Positions 22,540 through 41,136 of a stretch of DNA of 64,000 bases are shown piece after piece (within the stretch, counting starts at the first letter, position 1; each line of letters starts with the position of its first letter). Both the position numbers and the translations under genes were made by a program. The stretch spans positions 328,558 through 392,557 of the forward strand of contig LSYV01000010.1 in the NCBI GenBank assembly GCA_001584585.1. The letters run 5' to 3'. This stretch comes from Gonium pectorale. Its lineage: Eukaryota > Chlorophyta > Chlorophyceae > Chlamydomonadales > Volvocaceae. The notes beneath the pieces were generated by a model. The model was not told where the DNA came from. It ran no database searches and saw only the letters and a list, made by a program, of their open reading frames with translations.

Positions 22540-24034
22540 TCAGAAGTTCTGGAAGTACCGCACCACCTGCCTGCGCGCCTCGGGGCGCTGCTTGATGGCC
22601 TCGTAGGGGTACACCGCGATGGCGGGCCAGGAGCCAAGCGCCAGCAGCAGGAACACGCCCTTGAGCACGCTCAGCAAGACGGCGCCCAGCGAGTCCCAGC
22701 TGAACCCGGGGATGGCGGCCTCCACCGCCGTCACGGTGGCGGCCAGGGCGACGTAGCCCAGCAGCATGATGCGCTCGTCGGGCAGCTCCACGTCGTCGGG
22801 AACACCAAAGCCCTCGTTGGCAGGGATGGAGCCCTCAACGCCCTGGGAGTCAGGGAACATCACGGCACGGCGAAGGGGTGGGGCACGATGCTGTGCAGGG
22901 GCAAGGGCAGATGCAACACCGCGCAGCGCGCACTGCGGCGGCTGCACAGCAACGACGTGCGGTGTAGCATCGCAGCACCGCTCGGCGCTGACCGGGGAAC
23001 GCAAGGTGGCCTGAGGGAGCTCGGCAAATCCTGCCGTCCCTGTGCAACCGTTTGCAGCAGCGGCTGAGTGCAGCCATACAACAGTACCTGCGAAAACTGC
23101 CTCACCTTGAGCTTCTTCTGCTCCTCAGGGCTGGTTGCCGCGCGGACGTTGGTGTCGCCGCGGACCTTGCTCAGCGCGCGGAGGCCCACCCAGGGTAGCC
23201 AGAACGACAGCGCGCCCCACAGCACGGCCAGGATCCACGGCAGGGCGTCGGTAGTGAAGGACTCGCGGCCGACCTAAGGGGTGGGGGCAGGGTTGGGTGG
23301 GTCGCAGGAAGGGCACCACCGTTGGGGCAGGAGCAACGTGGGTGGTTGCTTGCGTGTGGGCAGCATGCCAGGTTCCCCATATGGCTCGCCAGGTTGTGCA
23401 ACCCACGCTCGCGAACGGCGGCTGTATGTCACGACAAAGCCTGAATAATTGCAACGCTGGGCTAGCAATCAATACTTCGTCCAGCAATCGCTTTCCGAAG
23501 CACCGCGCCTGACGGTCAATCAACACATACACCCTTTTCGTTACTCACAGCAACATGCGCGCACCACACACCCAGCCCATCGCAGGTGTGAGGGCTCCAT
23601 GTCCCTCAAGACCCACTACCCTCAAGCCTGCCCTTGCCCGCCACCGCCACACCAGCGGCCCCCACCGCCTCCACCCACACCACGCCTACCCCTCAGGGCC
23701 CCAGGCGCCACAAGGCACACGCCCACGACGCTGTGCATACTTGGCACACACGAGCCTGCCATTTCCATCGCAACCTCCGCCCCCCAGCCCTCCGCCGGAC
23801 GCGCCCCACTCGGCCACCCACCACCAGCTGGTCCTCGAAGCCCACGTGGGTGCCCAGCTCGTACTTGACGGAGGTCCGCAGGCGGTCCTTGTCCGCCAGC
23901 CAGGAGCGAAACTTGTTGACGGAGGGCGCCAGCGACAGCAGGTCGATCAGGCCGTACTGCACGCCCCAATCGGTGGCCACGCCCGACAGCAGCGAGCCGC
24001 CCCGGGCCACGTCGTACTTATAGTCGTCGACGAC
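22540..24034 (-). CDS. Multi-pass membrane protein, C-terminal exons (5' exon not located)
   Basis: Three phase-0 exons are clear: 24034-23822 (starts VVDDYKYDVARGG after gccgacag), 23273-23106 and 22890-22540 (stop TGA), 243 residues together. At least three hydrophobic segments are visible: LPWILAVLWGALSFWLPWVG, IMLLGYVALAATVTAVEAAI, and LGAVLLSVLKGVFLLLALG. A soluble loop follows the first and carries PEEQKKLK and an acidic VPDDVELPDE. The first exon shows TDWGVQYGLIDLLSLAPSVN, which may be peripheral or a further membrane helix. The short basic tail ends RRQVVRYFQNF. I do not recognise the family; a plastid or thylakoid location would be a guess. No N-terminal exon with an ATG and a phase-0 donor was found between 24035 and 24517. 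The only upstream exons in matching phase are those of the alpha/beta hydrolase (see findings). Confidence 0.5.
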
Positions 24035-24517
24035 CTGTCGGCCACATGCGGTATCCCCGTGTCAGGTGATGCCCGTAGGTCAAGTGGAATCCTGTGTGGA
24101 GTAACCTGTCGCAGGCAGTGATCTGACGTGCTCTTTCGTATCGGGTGATGTCATTACGTTATGGTCTCTCTGACTGCGGGTAGAAAAGCCAGGTGACGGC
24201 GGAGTGGTCGGGACATTTGTGCGCGCAGCGGTGTTCAAGGTGGTGGGCGCCTTCCCCGCAACTGTAATGGACGCGCGCGCACGGTTGAGATGGACGTGAT
24301 TGCCAAACAGGTCGCCGATTGGCTTGATTGCGGCAGGTATGCATGCTACCAGGCGTGAAATTGGTGGTGGCGCACCGCAGAGGGTGAGGGGGAGTGCCGC
24401 TCATCGCAGGTGCATGGTCCGAAGCTCTGCATCAGCACGCGCCACTCGCCATGTCTGCTCTGTTGGGCAAGCTACGGTAGTGCTCATCCCCAGCTCACCC
24501 ACTCCCCGGCCGCCCAC
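24035..24517. other. Gap between hydrolase exon 4 and membrane-protein exons
   Basis: Neither the missing hydrolase C-terminus nor the missing start of the membrane protein could be identified here. One frame on the minus strand (about 24330-24200) reads IPAAIKPIGDLFGNHVHLNR and looks somewhat protein-like but has no convincing splice sites in phase. It is either an intron of a fused gene or hides short exons. Confidence 0.4.
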
Positions 24518-25972
24518 CTGGGTGGTCTGCGGCGCCAGCACGTGCGCGGACTCGAAGGCCTGGCCGTTCCTGGCGGCGGCGTCCGCCACGAAGGCCGCCA
24601 GCCCTCCGCCCACCGAGTGCCCCATGAGGCCCACGCGCCTGGACGTGGCCCCCTGCAGCGTCAGGCCGGGCAGCTGGTTGGCGGCGATGGCGTTGCGCCA
24701 GAAGAGCGCCGCGTCCACCATGTACTTCTGCGGGGTTGGTGCAAGGAGGTGGAGGTGGTGGTGGTGACTGGGTGGAAGTTGTAGTGGCAATGGTAAAAGA
24801 TGACACGCTGGTGGTGGTGGTGTGGCTGTTGCGGTGGAAGTGCCATGAGCGGGTGTGGTACCCGCCGTTGGGAGGGGGTGGTCTCGAAGCACGGGCCTGG
24901 ACCGCACCGCTGTCAGGCAGACTAGCGAGGCTCGCGCAGCTGAACCTGGCGGCCCCCGCCCAACTCCTTCCGGTCCGGGGACGCGGCATGATGCGAGGGC
25001 CGTGCAGGGGCCAAGCAGGGGTCGTGCAGGGGCCATGACGCAGCAGCCCCAGCAGCCCGGGCGGCCGCACCTGCTGCACCTCGGGGGTGGTGCCGAAGGG
25101 CGGGCACGGCGCCACCACCACCACGTCGGTGGCGGCCAGCTGCGTCAACATGCGCGCGTAGGCGGTGGGGCCCTGCGCAAAGCCGTGCATGAACAGCACC
25201 ACGCCGCGCGCCTGCACGGCGACCTGGTCGCCCTCCTGCGGGTGCAGGTACAGGTTGCAGGGTTACAAAGCTGCGCAGTGCGCCCCTTTGGGTGGGAGCG
25301 AGGAAGCGACAATGGGATGCGTCGCACGCGTGCGTGAGGAAGGGTAAACGGTTGCCGGGGACTCAGGCGGCAAGCCAGGGAGACCCAGGGGGCGGCAGGA
25401 TAAGGGTTTGTGTGTAACAGGCAGGAATGCACATGCAGATGCCTCGATGGCGTCGGATTTTACGGCATGAGGAAGAAGCGCCAATGCGGGTAATCGAGCA
25501 GCTGCTCCCAGTGTGCACGTGCGTTGCCCGCCAGTTTCAGTACCTGGGGAAGGCCCTTAGACGGGGGCAGCACCACATTCGCCTTCATCATTTCCTGCAG
25601 GGAAGCCAGGTGGGAGCACCATGTGTGTGGGAGGGCGGTGTTCATGCTGGGCCGTTAGGCCGCGGGACAGGAAGGACCAACACGGGCTAATGTGGGCGCA
25701 GGCACCCTGTCCGCGTCGCAACCTCCGGAGCGGTCAGTTACCTTGCCATCCGCTGACTTTTTAAAGATGGTAGGGAGCACGAGCGTCTGCGTGCCACGGA
25801 GGCCCTCCTCCTGAGTCGGGGCTGACGCTGCAGATTGAGCCTTTGCCCAAATTGACTGCACACGGACGCGGCCGAGTGGCAGCATTCGAGGGTAAACGAG
25901 GCTGCGCACGCCCCAGGCACTGGTCATCGGGGAGCCCACGCGGGAAGCCCCCGCTACATGGCGCGAGAGCAT
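24518..25972 (-). CDS. Chlorophyllase-like alpha/beta hydrolase, N-terminal exons (C-terminus not located)
   Basis: Four phase-0 exons: 25972-25742, 25594-25544, 25235-25071 and 24727-24518, 219 residues. The first 50 residues (MLSRHVAGASRVGS... with Arg and Ser, no acid) look like an organellar transit peptide. Then follow VLPTIF and KANVVLPPSKGLPQ, the beta-strand and oxyanion segment GVVLFMHGFAQGPTAYARML, and TDVVVVAPCPP. After these come the nucleophile elbow GHSVGGGLAAF (Ser about residue 187), and AHVLAPQT. The HGF and GHSxGG motifs and the overall spacing resemble the chlorophyllase/dienelactone-hydrolase group, where chlorophyllase has GHSRGG. The catalytic Asp and His should follow in the next 80-100 residues but are not seen before the sequence loses its protein character at 24518. 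The gene may therefore be truncated, or continue in unrecognised exons. The substrate cannot be named from sequence. Confidence 0.62.
24735..24845. repeat. GTG/GTA-rich simple repeat in hydrolase intron 3
   Basis: Irregular runs of gtggtg and ggaggtgg lie inside the intron 24728-25070. It is low complexity with no coding meaning. Confidence 0.6.
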
Positions 25973-26681
25973 GGTGGTGCAGTTGCTGTTGTGACCTGTT
26001 GTGGTGAAGTGGCGCTTGTGTTGCTATGAACTTATTACAGTGCTTGTGATCAGTCTTTGGGCCGCTCGTAGAGAGGATTCACGTAGTCGCAGTACCCACC
26101 AACCGCCACGCTATTCACGCACATGCGTGGAGCCTGCCCTTTGATGGAATATACATCGTATGAATTCGCTTTCCGCCTGCAGAAACGGTGGGCAGCGAGT
26201 CACTCTTTGCGAATGATCACCTCTCGGCGTCTCGTGAACGCTTGCGCGTCCATGCGTGTTGCGTAATGTCAGGATTACTGCAATATCACCATACTCACAT
26301 TACCATGGAGTGAGTGAAGGGATCCTAGAGTCGTACCGACGATCGGCATGGCAGTGGAAGCACGGGTGCAGGCAGAGGTGCAGGCCGGAGGAGCGATGCG
26401 TTCATATCCCTCATGGCGTGTAGGTTTGGCATGTATCCTGCAGGTTTGGCCTGGTTGGTTTGCCCCAACGCCCAAGACTTCCAGTGAGGAAGGGCTCACG
26501 TAAGAGGGAGGCCGCGGGGCCGTGGGGAGACCGCGAGAGGCGCGACGTACCATAGACTCGCAGGTCCGGAGGATTGGCCTCAAGCCACGCAATGGTACAG
26601 GGCTAGATAGCACGCTGGTTGACAAACGGCTTAACAGGCACGGTCCACTGCTTAATAGTCATCCCCGCCGCCCGTAGCCGC

Positions 26682-26808
26682 CAAAAAAAGAGAGCCAGAA
26701 ACGGGGACGGCAGCCTCTACGGACATACACACCCGAGGGTGTGATGTTTCTAGCAGGGCGCCGAGTACAGGGCATGGCGGGCGAGGTATATGAGCAGACG
26801 GGCCCACC
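26682..26808. repeat. Dispersed repeat family B, copy 2 (inverted)
   Basis: In inverse orientation it carries the gtgtatg.ccgtagaggc block, a cgcc.tgct block, tacctcgcccgcca and gggcccgtctgctcat, matching copies at 29835-29945 and 41137-41252 and the window end. Confidence 0.7.
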
Positions 26809-27561
26809 TCTGCCCCTGCCCTGCGACACCAAAGGACGATCAGACAGAGCTCCACTACTTCGCCCGACACCTTGCTGCTGCACTGATCCCGTTGTGCTAA
26901 TCAACGGCATGACAAGTTCATCCGTAGCGGCGCGTGTGTCCCATGGGTGTTCCACTATTCTGTTGGGTCCTGGAGAGGCTTCCGTGTCCGAGCCTCGTGC
27001 TTTCGGCTTTGCGTCTGGTCACATGCAACAACTGCTCTTTGCAGCTATGCGTCGCTTGCTGCGTGGCCGCTTGAGTCGTTTGGCACCATAGTAATGACTC
27101 TGTAGGGTCGATTCCGCTTTGCTGAGCCCATCCTTCATCTCTTCCCTTTGTCGTGCGGTCATTATGTGATACAGATGGTATCGGGATGGCCAGGGTACGG
27201 TGCACCTCCGGGTCCCAGGCCCTGAAGTGCCCCTGACGGAGTCTGTCACCAATGTTCCGGTTACGGCGGGGCGCGATTGCTACCATGGGAAGGCGGAACT
27301 GCCAGCCGACGACTGTTTGTCAGGAGATAATAGGTTCCTTGATGTAGTACGTTCCGTGGGTTCCGTTAGTGTTCGGGGTACCCTGGGTTTGGCACGCCGT
27401 GTCAGTTGGTAGTTGCCACGTGTCATATCTGCGTGAGTATCACCTGTGTTTGGTGTCACATTGGATGTATCTTGGTATCGTGTATCCAGCTAGCGTGCTG
27501 AGAGCAGCGCTCGTGGTACTTGTCGTGGTGTGAGGGCCTTATGTTTGGCCCCGGTGTTAGG

Positions 27562-27589
27562 CCGCGGACCTGCGAGGTGCCGCAGGTCC
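27562..27589. repeat. Small perfect hairpin
   Basis: Arms ggacctgcg (27566-27574) and cgcaggtcc (27581-27589) are perfectly complementary around the loop aggtgc, in repetitive DNA beside the assembly gap. Confidence 0.6.
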
Positions 27590-27803
27590 GGGCGTTGCTA
27601 CGTTAGTTGGCTGCGCGACTATTGCACTACTGGTCGTTTACCCGATAGGCTGAAGGAGTTCCAGCGCAGCCGTCGAGGCAAGGAGGCCTCCGGAAGCTGG
27701 CAGCCATCGTTCCGAGAGGTTGCAGCGGCACCTCTGGTATACATCTGGTCGTCCTCTGGTCGTTCCCTGGTCGTTCTAAGCTTGGTGCAGCTAACCGATT
27801 GTC

Positions 27804-28205
27804 NNNNNNNNNNNNNNNNNNNNNNNNNNNNNNNNNNNNNNNNNNNNNNNNNNNNNNNNNNNNNNNNNNNNNNNNNNNNNNNNNNNNNNNNNNNNNNNNN
27901 NNNNNNNNNNNNNNNNNNNNNNNNNNNNNNNNNNNNNNNNNNNNNNNNNNNNNNNNNNNNNNNNNNNNNNNNNNNNNNNNNNNNNNNNNNNNNNNNNNNN
28001 NNNNNNNNNNNNNNNNNNNNNNNNNNNNNNNNNNNNNNNNNNNNNNNNNNNNNNNNNNNNNNNNNNNNNNNNNNNNNNNNNNNNNNNNNNNNNNNNNNNN
28101 NNNNNNNNNNNNNNNNNNNNNNNNNNNNNNNNNNNNNNNNNNNNNNNNNNNNNNNNNNNNNNNNNNNNNNNNNNNNNNNNNNNNNNNNNNNNNNNNNNNN
28201 NNNNN
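27804..28205. other. Assembly gap (402 N)
   Basis: An unbroken run of N. Nothing can be said about its content; the true length may differ. Confidence 0.99.
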
Positions 28206-28428
28206 CGTACTATCGTACGACATGTTCCGCTGTCCGCAGAGTCTGGGGCGTTTATTTGACACGTCCGTTGTGCTGCGGTGCCACGTCCGCACCGGCACCG
28301 GTAGCCGCTGTCAGTAGCTGCTCGTGGCTTGCGGTCGTGTGAAGACTGAAACCGTTGTTGCTGCCAAAGGGTTGCTGTGCCGCGTTGCAATGCGTGTGGT
28401 ACGACAGCGTGTTCACACAGGAGAGTTG

Positions 28429-28730
28429 CTTGCTCTCAGGCCAGCAGGTCCGGGGCGGCGGGCTGGGCGCCCCCGGGTCTAGTGCCGTAACCGCTGGCCG
28501 CTGATGGACTGGCAACTGCGTGGAGTACAGGTCCCGCCAGGTCTCCGGGCTCCGCAGCTCATCGGGTAACTAGGCGCTGCACCCGACCGGGAGGGCCCGT
28601 CTGCTCGTCTCCGTCGCCCGCCATGCCTTGTACCCGGCGCCAGACTGGCAACGTCTCACCTAAGGGTGCGCGTAGCCGCAGTGGTATCGTTCCCTCTATC
28701 TGCTTCATTGGTGTCTTGCTCTCAGGCCAG
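28429..28730. repeat. 16-bp direct repeat pair cttgctctcaggccag
   Basis: The same 16 bases occur at 28429-28444 and 28715-28730, about 286 bases apart, bracketing repeat B copy 3. The second copy abuts the left arm of the long palindrome. It could be the footprint of an insertion or recombination. Confidence 0.65.
28558..28710. repeat. Dispersed repeat family B, copy 3
   Basis: It starts catcgggtaactaggcgctg and continues gggagggcccgtctgctcgt, cgtcgcccgccatgcc, a ggcaacgtc block and gggtgcgcgtagccg, matching copy 1 (9719-9850) at the 5' side. Confidence 0.65.
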
Positions 28731-28789
28731 GGAGACCGCTAAATGGCAGCAGGCTACATGCTCCGCCTGCTGCCATTGAGCGGTCTCCC
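28730..28789. repeat. Long inverted repeat: 25-bp arms, 10-base loop
   Basis: The left arm 28730-28754 starts gggagaccgct and ends ggcagcaggc. The right arm 28765-28789 is its reverse complement with one mismatch, around the loop tacatgctcc. It would fold into a very stable hairpin. A foldback element, a miniature element or a small-RNA precursor are all possible. Confidence 0.85.
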
Positions 28790-29223
28790 AACATAGAGCC
28801 AACGGATGCGCTCCTGGCATTTCGTATGTACACCGTGATAGGGCTGCGTTACGTCGGTACGGCAGTACGGCAGTCGCACACGCTCGATCATAGATCGCCA
28901 ACTGGGCGAAACGGCTGTCTGGCCTTACCTGCGTCGTCAGTGTATGTCCTCGAGGCGAATTCAGGCAGCAGCAGAGGCCACGCCGTTACCGGATCTGCTT
29001 TCCTCTGCAGTCAGGGATGCGCTTAAGAACCTGCGCGGGGCCGTCGCGCCGCTGTTCGCCGCGCTTATGGGGCCTGGCCAGGTTGGCGATCGATGAAGTC
29101 CACTCACGAGGCTCACCGCCACACCTGTCGCGGCTGCGCACCTCGGAGCTCCGAGTCATCAGCGTGAGCCTGCAGGGGATGGACGATAACCTTGGTCCAC
29201 ACCGCTCCCACGCTTCGTCGTAA

Positions 29224-29385
29224 TATCCCGCCCTCCACTTGGCGGTTTGCGGTCGAGCGCAAGCGCCGCTGCTACGCCTCCTCTCTGTGACACTGCGCCT
29301 CAGACCCCACGAGCTGAGCGATGGGGGCACGAAGCAGGAGCTGATGTGCAAGGTCGCGCGCCAGGGCGTTGTCACCGTAACGTAA
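29224..29385 (+). pseudogene. SAP-domain gene fragment (transposon-related?)
   Basis: Between two TAA stops the frame reads YPALHLAVCGRAQAPLLRLL, followed by a SAP-type motif with L-R-P-H-E-L-S-D-G-G-T-K-Q-E-L and K-V. This fits the SAP consensus (L...L...GL...G.K..L...L), a DNA-binding helix-extended-helix. There is no ATG, and the frame is closed on both sides. SAP motifs occur in chromatin proteins and in some algal transposon proteins, so here it looks like a decayed fragment. Confidence 0.5.
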
Positions 29386-29834
29386 CTGGCGTGCTGCGGC
29401 CGCCGGACACGGTTGCCGGGCGCCGCCTGGCGTGCGGCTTCCTGCTCGCGCTTCTTCGCAGCAAGGCGCTGCACGCTGCCAGCCGCCAGCTGGCAGCGCC
29501 GGTGGATTTCATCGAGGTGGCGGCGGTGGATGCTGCGGCGATGGCACCTGCAGCGGGAGCGGAGCGATGCCAACGGGGGCTCCGCGTTGGCGTCGCACAG
29601 CAGTCGCTGCTCGCCCGGCTCCCCTCGGGACAAGGACAGTGGCCCGCGGGCGGGTGCATGAGCAGCAACGCTGCCAGGCGGCTTTGGGCCATGGTGGGCA
29701 TAACGCAGCTGGGGGACCTGGCGCTGGCGCTGGCGCTGCGGGCCGGCTGGCTGGCGATTGTATCGGCGCGGACGCAGGCGGCGGGGGATGGAGGCCCATC
29801 AAAGAAATCCGCCAAATTTGGGGGATACCGCTCA

Positions 29835-29945
29835 TGCCTTGAATTGTACTCACCTGCCCTATTGGAAACGTCGCGCCTTCGGGTGTGCATGACCGTAGAG
29901 GCGGGCTCCCTCTTTCTCTGCAGATTTCTCGTTTGTCGCGCACAT
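29835..29945. repeat. Dispersed repeat family B, copy 4
   Basis: It starts tgccttgaattgtactcacc and contains ggaaacgtcgcgccttcggg, tgaccgtagaggcgggctcc and ctctttctctgcagatttct. It is nearly identical, in reverse orientation, to 41137-41252. Confidence 0.8.
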
Positions 29946-31573
29946 GATTGGCATCGCACGTCGTGCCGCACCTCACTAGCCTGGCCGCCGCCGCCGCCTC
30001 GGTGCCTTCGGCGGTCCCTTCCTTAGTGTTTCGCCTGTACGGCCTTGTACGGCGACACTCGTGAGCACGCCCTGCCTTTGGGCCCCAATCATCTCTCATC
30101 TCCCGCCCCGCCCCGCCGGGGTGTATCGCCGCTGCATGTTAAGGACCTGTTGGCGGACCTGGCGTCCGGCGGTGCGGCCCTCCCGCCACTAGCTGGGTGA
30201 ATTGGCGCTAGCGGTGGGGCTGGCGCGAAGCAGAGCAGCAGCAGCAACAGCCGGGAGTCGGCTCAGCAGCGGGCCTGGGCGATTGGGGCTTTGAGGGGGT
30301 GACGACGGAGCTGGTGGGCCTGAGGGGCCGGCTGAGCGGGTGATACCAGGGGTCTCCGCCCCCCCAATGCCGCTTCGCGGGCTGGGGCTCGGCCCAGAAA
30401 ACATGAAGTGGGACCAGCACCTCGTCCCACGGCTGGTTGTATATGAAGGTAAACGCGCAAGAAGTACGAGTACAGCTGGAATTGCCGGTCTGAGCTGTTC
30501 CGGCGTTGAGGATGGAGCGCATGCAGAGGAAGGCATGGAGGCGGAGCTTGCCCTTTCATCCATACCCGGTGTGCCGTGTTCTCGTTGCCTGCGGAGCTGC
30601 GGCACACGTTTTCAAGAGGCCAACGACAGTGAACCAAGCCAACCGCATCACTCAATGACAAGCGACGGCAAAATGATGCTGCAGCTTGCCCTTGCGCTGC
30701 GAGAGGATGCCGGTGCGCGCGTTGGCTAACACTGCCTCCTAGCCTGTTGATGTACGACACGCAGCCCTAGGCCGCCGCTCCAGGCCAAACGGTGTCAACG
30801 TTCTGTAGCAATTGCTAGGAGACGGTGCCGATTCAGGATCGGGGTGCTTCACAACGGTGGGCAGGGGGAGGAGGGGCCCGGCCACGGGCCCGGCTAGGGG
30901 TGGTGGCGGCGGCGATGGAGGCCCTTGCTGAGCGAGCCGTCAGCCGTGGCTCAGCGAGGCCAAGTGCTGACAGGCTTGTCCTCGTCTCTACCAACAAGCC
31001 CAGGGACCTTGCCCCGCAGCAGGCTGTTGCTCATCGAGTTAGACTCGCTTTAAAAAAGTGCTCTTACGCTTCCGTATTCCGAGTTTCATATCTCAGGCGT
31101 AGGACCATCCCAGTCGTCGACTCCAATGCCCCAAGCCCATAGTCGTTCTGGAGTAAGGGCTGAGGGGGGATCATAGGCGAACCCTGCCGAACTACCACTG
31201 ACCCAGTCAGTAGCCTGCCTGGTTGCAGGTTGTTTGCCAAGATCGGGCACTCCACAGCACTTGTGAACTCCTCACCTCCCAAGGCTATATGAGAGTCAGG
31301 AGGGGCGGGGGGGATTGTGTGGTTGTGTTGTACATGTGCACGACAGTACACGACAGTACCACCGAACGAACCAACGCAGTCATTATCTCTAGGCTGTGTA
31401 CGCAGGGTGACTCACCGCTCTCTGTTACGAAGGCTTGTGGGGAAGACGGTCTCGTAACTGCAGAGCGCCTGCTCCGTTCTTCGCTACTTGTTGTGCTAGG
31501 AGTTCAACCACGCAAGCCTTGGTTACAAGGGCTCGACGCTTGAGTTAGCGGAAAGCCCTAATTCCGTGGCGGA

Positions 31574-38968
<7,395 letters not shown>

Positions 38969-39295
38969 GTGCCGAGCGCTGGGCGCCGGGATTGGGGAGG
39001 CGGCTGCGGGCCTCGGGCTCCTGGCCGACAGCGCGGATGCGACACCGAGGCGAGGATGCGGTGGGGAGGGCACAGCTGGAGCTGCCGAGGTGACGTACGC
39101 CGAATGGGCGGGTGCCCGCGGAAGTACGTCGACCAGCGGCAGAAAGGTCTGGGCTAGCGGGCGGGCGGGCGGGCGGGTGGCACTGTCAGCGCCGGTTGAT
39201 GCACGTGAGGGAAGGCGGCAGCGGGGGGGCGGAGGGGTGTTCTCGCTCTGGCGGCAGATGGGGAGTCGGGCCCGCTCATCGCGGCGCAACTGTCT

Positions 39296-39300
39296 TGTAA
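39296..39300 (+). promoter_or_regulatory. Candidate TGTAA polyadenylation signal for ClpX
   Basis: It is the first TGTAA downstream of the ClpX stop (about 330 bases). Later TGTAA sites at 39787 and 39889 are alternatives. Confidence 0.35.
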
Positions 39301-41136
39301 GTCAGGTCGCCAGCTTTTGCCACGGCAGCCGGGGGGACTGGCTATGTGCATAGATTGGTTGGCGTGTGCCTCTCTGCCGCGATGCCGGACGGGGACTCGG
39401 CATGAGCCGTCTCAAAGAGCCGCTGGGGCGCCGTGGCTTAGCAACATGATTCGGTGCGGCGATGCGGGGTGCACAGTAACACAGGAGGCAACACGTTCAT
39501 GTTCTGCAAAATGGCGGGGACGGGGATCGCAGCGTGCCAGTCTGTCCGCGTGCCCAGTTGGGTGGGTGGGCACGGGCTTTCACTCCTCCGTGGGAAAGAT
39601 TCGCGTCCGTCCGCCCCGTGTTCGCTGCCGGCCGCCCGCAGCCCGCTGCCGGGATGAAGAGCGCGCGTTTTCGGCTGGATAATCAAAATTGTTCCGAACG
39701 GCCCTGCCCATGACGCTGGCGCAGCGCTCGCGCGTCGCTGCCCCGCGGTGGCGCGCATGTTCCGCTGCCGGCTGCTGTACAGTATCTGTAATGGGCCACT
39801 TGGCGGGTTGTTTGGGTGTTTGGGAGAGGCGGGCGGTTGAATCTGTGTGCCGCTTGCAATGGCGGGAGGCCAACGTGCCCCCTTGCCCTGTAATCTACTT
39901 TCGTACGATCGTGCACATTTCGTTTAGTCCATCGTTCGTTGGCATTCGTTGTTTGTACATGTATTTTGTTCCTGGCTTTCGGCTGCCTCGGGTGAAACCT
40001 CCACACTGGCTTTGTTTTGCCCCGAGCCCCTAAGCACCGACTTCGGTGCATGTACGGTATGGTGTGTTCTTTGTTTGCGTTTGGTGGGCTTTACTGTGTG
40101 TTGTCACGTGCGGCGTCTCATCACGGCGTGAAGGCGACCGCTCTCGCGTGAGTTGCGACGGACGCTCTGCCGTGCCGCCCGCCTCTGGTGGTCGCCTGTC
40201 GTACGCCCTTGGTGCGTCGCGCGGGCTGCGCGCGCGAGTTTGGTTCCGAACTCAGTAGTGCACTTGATTATATTCACCAATTGTGTTCTTTGCACGTGTT
40301 CCTTCGTCTACCACCCTAAATCCAATTCCAGTGGAGGCCACAACTTCAATGAGGAAGAGCCCCCTGCCATCAACGGCAGGTCAACGCCATTTGCCGCTGT
40401 AACAAAGGTGATAAAGTGGTGAGAACTGCGGGACCATTGGCTCCGCGCCTTCTGAGGGTTAGTTTTCTCGTCAAGCCCCGGGGTGGGCTAATCGTAGTAG
40501 TATCGCGGGGTCGGCTGTCCACCAGAGCACGCTCATTGCCCTGCTGAAAGGCCTCATTTTTCCCCGTCGAAAGTTTGGATATATTGGGTCGAGCCTCTGG
40601 CAGCTGCCGCCCGCCTTGCCGCCAGCTCCCCAGCCGTAAAATGCACGCCCCCAACCTAAAGCAGCAACGCCTCCCGCCCCGCCTTAGCGCAACTCCTCCG
40701 CTTCACATACACAAGCCGTTTCCTGCCGCCCCTCCCGGTTCCGCGCACGAAGCCGGGCTGCCATACACAGCCGCATCCGCCGCGTGCAGCGGCAATGTGG
40801 TCATTCCGCGCTGGCGGCAGCGCACGGGCTGCCCGCCTGCCGCTTGGGCTGAAGCTACCGGGACCGCGAGGGCGTTTTGATAATCATCCGCTACAGTGCG
40901 CTCCTGCCCTGCCGCCGTGCTGGCTGAGATGCCCGTCAATACCGGAAGGCGGTGAAGAAGCAGGCCGACGAAGTGCACGCCGCGGATGTCTTCCGCCAAG
41001 TCACGCCAGTTTCCACTCTCGCTACAAGCCAAGCCAACCAGCCAAGCCTGACACGCAAAGGATCAGTCCAGACCAAACACACAGGCACAGCTCCCCAGCT
41101 CTCATATTCGCAAGCAGATAAAGCGTTCTTATGCAG

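Larger units (their letters stand above)
25973..31573. mobile_element. Repeat and transposon-debris region around an assembly gap
   Basis: About 5.6 kb lie between the hydrolase start and the ClpX start. It contains three copies of dispersed repeat B, a long palindrome, small hairpins, direct repeats, a degenerate SAP-domain frame and several short protein-like frames broken by stops. Two examples are near 28947-29096, ending with VAPLFAALMGPGQVGDR, and 30100-30202, ending KDLLADLASGGAALPPLAG. The 402-base N run sits in the middle, as expected for a repetitive insertion that was not assembled. No intact transposase or reverse transcriptase motif was recognised, so the element class is open. 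Confidence 0.5.

Noticed and set aside
24850..25040. Coding exon in hydrolase intron 3
   Set aside because: The open frames there are GTG/Pro-rich and do not match the hydrolase; the exons on either side join cleanly without them.
29247..30026. 259-codon plus-strand open frame near 29.3-30.0 kb
   Set aside because: It spans repeat B copy 4 and has no recognisable domain; the SAP-like coding signal is in a different frame.
39420..39475. tRNA-like start (gccgtggcttagcaac...) after ClpX
   Set aside because: No anticodon stem, T-loop GGTTCRA box or acceptor stem pairing could be built.
40703..41032. 109-codon minus-strand open frame
   Set aside because: No motif, no splice context, no homology recognised and no poly(A) signal; it is consistent with chance in GC-rich DNA.
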